This document shows positions 1 to 5,337 of a DNA stretch of 6,442 bases, one piece after another. The notes under the pieces are model-generated. The model saw nothing but the letters and a program-made list of their open reading frames with translations, made no database searches and had not been told where the DNA came from. Position 1 is the first letter of the stretch. Each line of letters opens with the position of its first letter. The stretch covers positions 1 through 6,442 of the forward strand of contig CACXEL010000415.1 in NCBI GenBank assembly GCA_902766655.1. The letters run 5' to 3'. The stretch comes from an uncultured Lachnospiraceae bacterium (GTDB lineage: Bacteria > Bacillota > Clostridia > Lachnospirales > Lachnospiraceae). A program made the position numbers and the translations under genes.

Positions 1-126
1 AACGAGGAGGCCGGGTAAGGTCCTCCGCGATTGGGAGGATGCCTCTCTCCCCTGCCGGGCAAGGTCGCTTCATACACATCTCATGACCTTCGGGCATCCG
101 TGGATGCCGCCTAAGCCCTGTCATAA
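1..126. other. Left-edge noncoding or uncertain region with small repeats
   Basis: I recognise no gene here. An imperfect 13-bp direct repeat, GCCGGGYAAGGTC, occurs at 10-22 and 54-66 (12 of 13 identical). Short inverted repeats are visible: TCCTCC at 21-26 with GGAGGA at 34-39, AAGGTC at 61-66 with GACCTT at 85-90, and GGCATCC at 93-99 with GGATGCC at 102-108. On the minus strand a frame is open from about 124 to the left edge, with ATG codons at 122-124, 95-97, 77-79 and 71-73. It could be the beginning of a gene lying to the left, but I recognise no family in it and no strong ribosome binding site precedes any of its ATGs. The density of hairpins fits a structured RNA or intergenic repeat equally well. 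Confidence 0.3.
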
Positions 127-129
127 GCA

Positions 130-172
130 AAAAAGCCTCCGGGCTGCGGATACCGCAGTCCGGAGGCTTTTT
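130..172 (-). terminator. Rho-independent terminator after murF, probably bidirectional
   Basis: A nearly perfect inverted repeat pairs 130-149 with 153-172 (AAAAAGCCTCCGG outer arm, CTGCGG/CCGCAG inner arm, one G-U pair at 143/159) around an ATA loop. On the minus strand the GC-rich stem runs into six T residues (129-134). It begins 11 bp after the murF stop codon, so it ends the ddl-murF transcript. On the plus strand the stem is followed by five T residues (168-172), so it could also stop a transcript arriving from the left. Confidence 0.9.
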
Positions 173-183
173 CATGTCCTTAT

Positions 184-1551
184 TCAATGCAGAGCCTTCA
201 CGATCCTGTCAAAGCCCATGAAATGGGAAGCCTTGACGAGGACCGTGTCCCCGGCCGGAATCAGGGAGGCAAGCTCCCCCATCAGCTCTTCCACCGTGTC
301 ATAGGAGCGGATCTCCGCCTCCGGCTTCACGCTCCGGATGCCCTCGCCGATGTACTTTGCCAGCTGGCCGATGAGCACATAGGTGTCGATGGCCTTCTCC
401 CCGGCGAAAACACCCACCTCCCTGTGGAGGCGCGCCTCATCCTTTTCGCCCAGCTCACCCATATCGCCCAGGATGGCGGTGGTGTGGCCGGCAACGTCAC
501 CCAGGACGCCCAGGCCCGCCTTCATGGACATGGGGTTGGCGTTGTAGCAGTCGTCGATGACGGTATAGTTCTCATTTTCCAGGATGCGGAAGCGGCCGGA
601 GAGGGTCTCAAGCTTCTCGATCCCCGCTTTGATCTCCTCATCGGTCAGGCCGTAGATGCTGCCCACGGCGGCGCCGGCCAGGGCGTTCATCACCATATGT
701 CTGCCCGGGACCGGCACGGTCACGTCGAACTCCCTGTCGTCGATGACGATGGTGCAGGCCGTTCCTTTAAGGCCGAGGGGCCGGATGTTCTCGGCGTAGA
801 CCCGGTTCATGGGGCTCATTCCGTAGAAAATGGGGGCGTGCCCGTGGACCTGGTCCACCCGGCAGAGCTTGTCATCGTCACCGTTCAGGATGACCGTACC
901 GTCGAAGGGGACGTACTCAAAGCACTCTGTCTTGGCCTCAAAGACGCCGTCCCGGTCCTTCAGGAACTCCAGGTGGCAGGTGCCGATATTGGTGATGACC
1001 ATGGTGTCGGGTCTTGCCGCCTTCGCCATCTTCGTCATCTCGCCGAAGTGGTTGATGCCCATCTCGAGGACCGCGATCTCATCCTCCTCCGTCAGGCGGA
1101 AGATGGTCAGGGGCAGGCCGATGGTGCTGTTGTAATTTCCCGCAGTCTTGAGGGTGCGGTATTTCTGGGAGAGGACCGAGGCGATCATCTCCTTGGTGCT
1201 GGTCTTGCCGACGGAGCCGGTGATGCCCACCACGGGAATCCCCATGGTCTTCCGGTAGAATTCCGCGATCATGAGCAGGGCGTCCTCAGTCTTATTGACC
1301 AGGATATGGGGGTAACCGGCCGCCTTCTCCTCCTTCTCGGTCAGCGTCAGCAGGGCGCCGGCCTCCATGACCTGGGAAATGAAATCATGGGCGTCTACCC
1401 TGGCTCCCTTGATGGGTGCGAAGAGACAGCCCGGTTCCGCCTTGCGGCTGTCGATGACGACGCCGGTAATCTCCTTATCCAGGATCGCGTCGCAGTCCAC
1501 AAGGGTTCCGCCGCAGGCTGCGGCGATGGTTCTTGGTGTCAGATTCTTCAT
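184..1551 (-). CDS. murF: UDP-N-acetylmuramoyl-tripeptide--D-alanyl-D-alanine ligase
   Basis: MurF is a cytoplasmic ATP-dependent Mur ligase that joins D-Ala-D-Ala to UDP-MurNAc-tripeptide, the last cytoplasmic step in making the stem peptide. The 455-residue length is normal for the family. The N-terminal substrate domain contains VVIDSRK (about 31-37). The central domain has the ATP loop GITGSVGKTST (109-119), GNYNSTIGLP (138-147), LEMGINHFGE (162-171) and TNIGTCHL (187-194). Lys207 in EAKTE is the lysine expected to be carbamylated. The C-terminal domain has SGRFR (318-322) and DDCYNANP (333-340), a strong MurF signature. The start ATG at 1551 is preceded by AAAGGA at good spacing. The gene follows ddl by 33 bp, within which GCCGG/CCGGC (1569-1582) could form a small hairpin just before the ribosome binding site. 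The pair is presumably co-transcribed, which suits Ddl producing the dipeptide MurF consumes. All key motifs are intact. Confidence 0.97.
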   Translation of the reverse strand: MKNLTPRTIAAACGGTLVDCDAILDKEITGVVIDSRKAEPGCLFAPIKGARVDAHDFISQVMEAGALLTLTEKEEKAAGYPHILVNKTEDALLMIAEFYRKTMGIPVVGITGSVGKTSTKEMIASVLSQKYRTLKTAGNYNSTIGLPLTIFRLTEEDEIAVLEMGINHFGEMTKMAKAARPDTMVITNIGTCHLEFLKDRDGVFEAKTECFEYVPFDGTVILNGDDDKLCRVDQVHGHAPIFYGMSPMNRVYAENIRPLGLKGTACTIVIDDREFDVTVPVPGRHMVMNALAGAAVGSIYGLTDEEIKAGIEKLETLSGRFRILENENYTVIDDCYNANPMSMKAGLGVLGDVAGHTTAILGDMGELGEKDEARLHREVGVFAGEKAIDTYVLIGQLAKYIGEGIRSVKPEAEIRSYDTVEELMGELASLIPAGDTVLVKASHFMGFDRIVKALH

Positions 1552-1584
1552 GTTTTTCCTTTCTGTAAGCCGGAATGCCGGCTC

Positions 1585-2631
1585 TCAGCGTTCCCCGTAC
1601 TTGGCGAAGGACACGTCGATGAGCTTCTGGCAGAAGGCCGGATAATCCATGCCCACGACCGCCGCCTCCTGGGGCATGAGGGAGGTGGGCGTCATGCCCG
1701 GCAGGGTGTTGGCCTCCAGGCAGAAGAACTCGCCCTCGCTGTTCATCATGAAGTCCATGCGAGCATAGGACTTCATGAGGAGGGCGTGGTAGGCCTCCTC
1801 GGCGTAGCGCTGCATCTTTCTGGTCAGGGCCTCGGAGAGCTCTGCGGGGCAGGTCTCCACGACCGCGCCGGCGGTATACTTGTTCTTGTAGTCGTAAAAG
1901 CCTTCCTTCGGGGCGATCTCGATGACGGGAAGGGCCTTGCCCTCAATGACGCCGACGGAGAACTCGCGGCCGGCGATGTAATCCTCCACGATGACCTTGG
2001 GCTCAAGCTTGAAGGCCTCCTTGAGCGCCTGCAGATACTCCTCCTCACTGCGGACGATATAAACGCCCACGGAGGAGCCGCCGCAGACCACCTTCACGAC
2101 CAGCGGAAAACAAAGCCCCGCCTCTGCCAGATCCGGCAGCACCGCGTCGTTCCTTTGGATCGTAACGCTGCGCGGGACGGGAACGCCCGCCTCCCTCAGC
2201 ACAGTCTTCGTGAGGCTCTTGTCCATGGCCATGGCAGAGCTCAGGTAACCGGTACCGGTGTACTTGATCCGGAGCAGGTCGAAGGCCGCCTGGACCTTGC
2301 CGTTCTCTCCGTTCTCCCCGTGAAGGGCCAGGAATACTATGTCAGACATCTTGCAGAGGCGGGTCACATTGGGGCCGAAGAAGCTCCTCTCCCGGTTGGC
2401 CACAGCGATCTCAAGGAAGGGATCGTTGCTCCGGATATAGGCGGCCGCCTCATCCACGTCATACATCTCAGGAAATGCATCCATGAGGTCGACTTCCTCG
2501 CTGCCGAAGAATACGTCCAGCAGGATGGCCTTGTGGCCAAGGCTCCTCAGGGCCTTGCAGACGCCGGTTCCCGAAACGATGGAGATCTCCCTCTCCGTTG
2601 AAATTCCTCCGCATAAGACTACTATATTCAT
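1585..2631 (-). CDS. ddl: D-alanine--D-alanine ligase
   Basis: Ddl is a cytoplasmic ATP-grasp enzyme that joins two D-alanines into the dipeptide used by MurF. The 348 residues match the family. In order: GGISTEREIS (8-17), whose first Glu corresponds to the D-Ala-binding Glu of E. coli DdlB; LHGENGENGKVQ (103-114); YTGTGYLSSAMAMDK (124-138); VVKVVCGGSSVGV (178-190), with the ATP-binding Lys180 and Gly-rich loop; EDYIAGREFSVGV (216-228); the omega-loop YDYKNKY (246-252); ARMDF (290-294); and EANTLPGMTPTSL (306-318), which carries metal- and substrate-binding residues. The Lys-Tyr pair ending the omega loop (251-252) is the arrangement of D-Ala-D-Ala ligases, not the His or Phe types linked to D-lactate, so ordinary vancomycin-sensitive chemistry is inferred. 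Oddities are Asn110 where HGxxGEDG usually has Asp, and Val181 where VKP is common. GGAG at 2639-2642, 7 nt before the ATG, supports this start. murF follows after 33 bp. Confidence 0.95.
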   Translation of the reverse strand: MNIVVLCGGISTEREISIVSGTGVCKALRSLGHKAILLDVFFGSEEVDLMDAFPEMYDVDEAAAYIRSNDPFLEIAVANRERSFFGPNVTRLCKMSDIVFLALHGENGENGKVQAAFDLLRIKYTGTGYLSSAMAMDKSLTKTVLREAGVPVPRSVTIQRNDAVLPDLAEAGLCFPLVVKVVCGGSSVGVYIVRSEEEYLQALKEAFKLEPKVIVEDYIAGREFSVGVIEGKALPVIEIAPKEGFYDYKNKYTAGAVVETCPAELSEALTRKMQRYAEEAYHALLMKSYARMDFMMNSEGEFFCLEANTLPGMTPTSLMPQEAAVVGMDYPAFCQKLIDVSFAKYGER

Positions 2632-2740
2632 CTGTTCACTCCATTCCGCTGCCGGGCAGCAGGTTTCAGATTTTTTTATTTGTTGTGACGCTTCAATGCC
2701 TGCATGTGTCAGGCTGCCCGGAAGCGTCCTTTTCTCTTTT
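2632..2740 (-). promoter_or_regulatory. Inverted-repeat leader upstream of ddl
   Basis: This gap holds several complementary segments. GACGCTTC (2687-2694) pairs with GAAGCGTC (2721-2728), and inside it GCCTG (2698-2702) pairs with CAGGC (2710-2714). CCGGGCAGC (2652-2660) is the exact complement of GCTGCCCGG (2713-2721), and GCTGC/GCAGC (2648-2660) can also fold on itself. The 2652-2660/2713-2721 pairing would cross the first stem, so it is either an alternative fold or a pseudoknot. On the plus strand the hairpin is followed by a T-rich run (2729-2740), but no plus-strand gene needs a terminator here. I find no good minus-strand promoter; the best pair (TTGAAG, then AAAAAT at 15 bp) is weak. 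The ribosome binding site is at 2639-2642. A regulatory role is inferred. Confidence 0.4.
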
Positions 2741-2771
2741 CAAATGAAAGCCACTCACCGCTCAGCCTTCC

Positions 2772-2791
2772 GCGGCCTCAGGTAAGGCCGC
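2772..2791 (-). terminator. Possible weak terminator after the HAD gene
   Basis: GCGGCCT (2772-2778) pairs perfectly with AGGCCGC (2785-2791) around a 6-nt loop, 21 bp past the HAD stop codon. No T tract follows on the minus strand, so this does not look like an efficient intrinsic terminator. It may only stabilise the mRNA end or attenuate read-through into ddl. Confidence 0.25.
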
Positions 2792-2812
2792 ATCTTGTGC
2801 CTTGCAGCATGC

Positions 2813-3718
2813 TCAGATGAGCTCCAGGCGCCGCATGGCCTTCCAGATCCCGTCCTCATGGAGAGGCGCGGTCACCAGGTCCGCATGCTTCTTGGCCCCC
2901 TCGGCGCCGTCACCCATGACGACGGCACAGCCGGCCGCGTCCAGCATGCCGATATCGTTGGCGCCGTCCCCGAAGGCTACGGTGTCCCTGAGATCCGCGC
3001 CGAGCAGACGGCAGACCTCGCGGATGCCGGTCCCCTTGTCAAAGCCCTTCGGGACCAGCTCAGCCACCGTGCGGCTGTGGATCATGCACTCGAAGCGGTC
3101 GCCGAAGACCTCCCGGATCACGCCCTCGTGCCCCGGCGGCATGCAAATCGTAAGCTTCGTAATATCGATGTCGCCCCTGTGGTCCTCGATCTCAACGAGA
3201 CGGCTGCCCATCCTCGAGCTCAGCAGATTTCCGTAGCGGACGTCCAGAAAGGCCTTCCGGTCGATGTAGGAGTACTCCTTTCCCTCCAGCACCGGCGTGC
3301 ATCCGCATCCGGCGCAGAGCGCAAGGGCCTCTTCCGTGAAGTCCCCTCCCATCCGCCGGTAGAAAATGACGGCCTCGTCGGCCCCCTGCTCCGTCACAGG
3401 TCCGGGGACGGGCTTCATTTCCGGTGTCGGCAGGGATCTTATGGACCCGTCCGGCGCGATCTCGGCCCAGTCGGGCTTCACCTTTCCGGCCAGCTGCGTC
3501 AGCTCGATCTGCATACCGCAGCTCGACACGATTCCGTCGAAGCCCAGCTCGTAGAGGAGGGGCTCATGGAGGTAGCTCCGGCTGCGGCCGCTGTTTATGA
3601 GGCAGAGGTGGCCGCGGCGCCGGGCGGCGGCTATGGCCTCCCGCGTGCTGTCCGGCACATACTGCTCGCGCCCGGTCCAGAGGGTATTGTCAATGTCAAA
3701 GAAAAGCAGAGAGCTCAT
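2813..3718 (-). CDS. Cof-type HAD-superfamily (IIB) hydrolase
   Basis: This is a 301-residue haloacid dehalogenase phosphatase, probably cytoplasmic, acting on a small phosphorylated metabolite that the sequence does not identify. The four HAD motifs are present: DIDNTL (8-13) with nucleophile Asp8 and acid/base Asp10; Ser43 in NSGR (42-45); Lys228 in DKGTGI; and GDGANDIGML (250-259) with the Mg-binding Asp residues. The long insert between motifs II and III (about 85-200) is the C2-type cap that defines the Cof/IIB group. A Cys cluster in the cap (CAGCGC, about 135-140) is unusual but not interpretable alone. The start ATG overlaps the stop of the SseB-like gene as ATGA and only a weak purine stretch precedes it, so translation is probably coupled to that gene. 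Members of this family include sugar, nucleotide and pyridoxal phosphate phosphatases. The fold assignment is firm; the substrate is unknown. Confidence 0.9.
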   Translation of the reverse strand: MSSLLFFDIDNTLWTGREQYVPDSTREAIAAARRRGHLCLINSGRSRSYLHEPLLYELGFDGIVSSCGMQIELTQLAGKVKPDWAEIAPDGSIRSLPTPEMKPVPGPVTEQGADEAVIFYRRMGGDFTEEALALCAGCGCTPVLEGKEYSYIDRKAFLDVRYGNLLSSRMGSRLVEIEDHRGDIDITKLTICMPPGHEGVIREVFGDRFECMIHSRTVAELVPKGFDKGTGIREVCRLLGADLRDTVAFGDGANDIGMLDAAGCAVVMGDGAEGAKKHADLVTAPLHEDGIWKAMRRLELI

Positions 3719-4560
3719 GAAGTGTAACCGCCCTCTCCTTCCACGGAAGGTGTCTCGGCGTTCCCGCCGGCGGGCTGGACCTTCACGATTTTCTGAAGCA
3801 GCTCCCGCTTTAAGACGAGGCTCTTGCCGAAGGGGTTGACCACCAGGGCGGCCAGCTTCTCATTGCGGATGACGTCCAGCGAGCACCGGGTGGCGGGGAT
3901 ATTGGCCCAGATGAACTTCTTGACCTGGTCCTTGGGTATGTCCGCCCGGGAAGCGAACACCGGGTAATGAAGGCCACCCTTGGGTGTATTCAGAAATGCC
4001 GGGACCAGCCGCACGGGCTTGACCGGCTTATACTGCCTTCCCTGCTGCCTGGCGAGAGCCATGGCCTCGGCGTCGGACTTTTCCAGGACCATCTGCATGG
4101 GCACCACCACGACGGTGTCCCCCAGGCAGCGGATGGCGGCCTCCAGGGCCTTGGGCGTGCGCTGCTCATGGTACTGGTCGATCATGTAGCTGAGGAGCTT
4201 GCCCTTGGCTTCCATCTCCTCCTGCTGGGCTTTGGCCTTCTCGCGCCTTTCCTGGATCTCCTCGGGAGAGAGCTTCTTCATGCCGCCCGCCTGTTCCGGG
4301 AAAGTGAAGGGAGCTCCCTTGGCCTCGGAAGCGTCAGGCGCTGCGCCGGCCTCCTCAGCCGGCATATCCGAAGGCGTAACATCTTCTTCCACCGCCTCCG
4401 GCTCCTCCTCAGGAAGGGCCTCCTCCGGTTCTTCTGCCGCATCCTGGGCGGCTTCCGCCTCCCCGTCCGTCGGCTCCTCCGGCAGGGAAACGGCTTCATT
4501 TTCGGCCGTTTCCGCGGGGGCTTCCTCCTTTTTTCTCCTGAATATATCAAACAGACCCAT
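3715..4560 (-). CDS. SseB-domain protein with acidic N-terminal linker
   Basis: This 281-residue protein has three parts. A short N-terminal MGLFDIFRRKK is amphipathic then basic, a pattern common in Firmicutes proteins of this kind and possibly membrane-touching. Residues 12-80 are an Ala/Pro/Glu-rich linker with 27 acidic residues and no Lys or Arg, probably disordered. After a charged helix (about 95-120), residues about 133-265 match the SseB N-terminal domain: LGDTVVVVPM (146-155), LVPAFLN (185-191), HYPVFASRADI (198-208) and the hallmark VVNPFGKSLVL (240-250). The domain's biochemical role is not established; in enterobacteria SseB names a protein that affects sulfur metabolism, a weak guide here. 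I start the gene at 4560, not at an in-frame ATG at 4581, because AAGGAGG (4567-4573) sits 6 nt before 4560 and the promoter would begin transcription at about 4583. It is the first gene of a transcript with the HAD gene, which it overlaps by 4 bp. Confidence 0.85.
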   Translation of the reverse strand: MGLFDIFRRKKEEAPAETAENEAVSLPEEPTDGEAEAAQDAAEEPEEALPEEEPEAVEEDVTPSDMPAEEAGAAPDASEAKGAPFTFPEQAGGMKKLSPEEIQERREKAKAQQEEMEAKGKLLSYMIDQYHEQRTPKALEAAIRCLGDTVVVVPMQMVLEKSDAEAMALARQQGRQYKPVKPVRLVPAFLNTPKGGLHYPVFASRADIPKDQVKKFIWANIPATRCSLDVIRNEKLAALVVNPFGKSLVLKRELLQKIVKVQPAGGNAETPSVEGEGGYTS

Positions 4561-4566
4561 CTGAAT

Positions 4567-4573
4567 CCTCCTT
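4567..4573 (-). promoter_or_regulatory. Strong ribosome binding site that sets the SseB-like start
   Basis: On the minus strand AAGGAGG is followed by ATTCAG and then ATG at 4560, ideal Shine-Dalgarno spacing. The upstream in-frame ATG at 4581 has no such site and lies at the predicted transcription start, so it is not the likely start. Confidence 0.9.
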
Positions 4574-4589
4574 GAAAGCATATAGCGTT

Positions 4590-4618
4590 AGTATAGCGCA
4601 AATGTTTCTCCATTTCAA
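4590..4618 (-). promoter_or_regulatory. Sigma-70-type promoter for the SseB-like/HAD transcript
   Basis: The minus strand reads TTGAAA (4613-4618) as the -35 box, exactly 17 bp of spacer, and TATACT (4590-4595) as the -10 box. Each differs from consensus at one position. Transcription would start near 4582-4583, giving a leader of about 22 nt that contains the ribosome binding site. It lies just downstream of the terminator of the preceding gene, as expected for an independent transcript. Confidence 0.85.
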
Positions 4619-4654
4619 CGACTGGATAGGGGAGAATTGGGGGCTGCCCGGCAT

Positions 4655-4713
4655 AAAAAAGGGGAGGGTCCTCATTTCCCGAAAGTCTTTGGGAAATGAG
4701 GACCCTCCCCTTT
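4655..4713 (-). terminator. Rho-independent terminator after the MntP-like gene
   Basis: A perfect 23-bp inverted repeat pairs 4658-4680 with 4691-4713; an inner AAA/TTT pairing may extend it across the 10-nt loop. On the minus strand the stem runs into six T residues (4655-4660). It begins 14 bp after the stop codon of the membrane protein gene. On the plus strand only three T residues follow, so it acts mainly on minus-strand transcription and insulates the downstream promoter. Confidence 0.93.
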
Positions 4714-4727
4714 CTATAAGCTCCCAA

Positions 4728-5291
4728 TCAGGCGATCTGCAGCGCAACTCCCAGCCCGCACAGAAGTGCCCCCGAGACAGCCCAACAGCCACGCCCCAGA
4801 GTGGAGCCGTTGGCGCGGCCGAAGGTGTAGCCCCCGGCTGCCGCCGCCAGGTCTCCGCAGAAGACGGCTGCCATGAGGCCGCCGAAGCTGACCTCCAAAA
4901 GCCCGCAGACCACGCCGGCCATGAGGTCCGGAACGCAGGACTTAAGGCACAGGAGGGTGTCGTGGCGGATATCCACGGTCTCCATCCGGTGCTCCAGGAA
5001 GGAGTCCCGGCTGAGGGCCCGGAGGAGGAGCCTCGACCCGGCTCCGATCAGGATCAGCCCGGATACCAGGTCGATCCAGAATATCTGCCGGCCGCCCAAA
5101 TCTGACTTGAGGATCCACTTGCCCAGGCCGTAGCCCGCGCAGGATGCGGCCAGGAAGACCGCGCCGAAGATCAGTGCCATGAGAAGGACCCTGCCGTCAA
5201 GCCTGACCAGCATGGCGCCCCTTCTCTCCACCAGGCCAAAGACGCACAGGCTGAGAGCGATTGTCACGATTGCTATCACGATGAACTGCAT
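4728..5291 (-). CDS. MntP/YtaF-like six-helix membrane protein
   Basis: This 187-residue integral membrane protein has about six hydrophobic segments: roughly 2-22, 34-58, 70-92, 112-133, 134-155 and 168-186. Length and layout match the MntP manganese exporter/YtaF sporulation-protein family. By memory comparison with E. coli MntP, the similar stretches are LIFGAV (40-45) followed by GYGLGKWI (53-60), the third helix ending in RLLLRALSR, SCVPDLMAGVVCGLLEV (118-134) at the site of the TSLDAMAVG segment, and the C-terminal GYTFGR...SGALLCGLGVALQI. Asp122 in the fourth helix is kept, but the first helix (IALSLCVFGLV) lacks the Asp of the usual MDAF motif, so manganese export should not be assumed. 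GAAAGGAG ends 5 nt before the ATG, supporting the start. The gene lies 46 bp downstream of the heptad-repeat gene with no terminator between, suggesting co-transcription, and it ends at a strong terminator. Family placement is moderately sure; substrate is unknown. Confidence 0.65.
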   Translation of the reverse strand: MQFIVIAIVTIALSLCVFGLVERRGAMLVRLDGRVLLMALIFGAVFLAASCAGYGLGKWILKSDLGGRQIFWIDLVSGLILIGAGSRLLLRALSRDSFLEHRMETVDIRHDTLLCLKSCVPDLMAGVVCGLLEVSFGGLMAAVFCGDLAAAAGGYTFGRANGSTLGRGCWAVSGALLCGLGVALQIA

Positions 5292-5337
5292 TTTCTCTCC
5301 TTTCTCACGCCCTGCAGCCTTCCCGGGCAGCTGTTAA

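Noticed and set aside
83..304. 73-codon plus-strand open frame at the left edge
   Set aside because: It reads straight through the 130-172 terminator hairpin and into the antisense of murF, and no family is recognisable.
187..2601. 804-codon open frame on the plus strand opposite murF and ddl
   Set aside because: It is in codon register with both genes, so it stays open simply because those genes avoid TTA, CTA and TCA codons in GC-rich DNA. It crosses the murF-ddl gap by chance, has no ribosome binding site, and its translation is His/Gly/Asp-rich with no recognisable domain.
1585..2631. Possible vancomycin-resistance-type D-Ala-D-lactate ligase
   Set aside because: The omega loop ends in Lys-Tyr as in D-Ala-D-Ala ligases, and the neighbouring gene is ordinary murF with no vanH/vanX-type genes.
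2687..2740. Plus-strand intrinsic terminator (hairpin followed by a T-rich run)
   Set aside because: The structure is plausible, but no plus-strand gene precedes it. It is kept as part of the ddl leader instead of being called a terminator.
2795..3727. 310-codon plus-strand open frame opposite the HAD gene
   Set aside because: It is a mirror of the HAD gene in the same codon register; the HAD frame carries all four catalytic motifs and this one has none.
3967..4575. Plus-strand open frames opposite the SseB-like gene
   Set aside because: They are low-complexity Leu/Gly- or Ser-rich shadows of the acidic linker and the SseB domain, with no start signals.
4572..5105. 177-codon plus-strand open frame across the promoter, terminator and MntP-like gene
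   Set aside because: It runs through a clear promoter and terminator on the other strand, and its product is compositionally biased with no domain.
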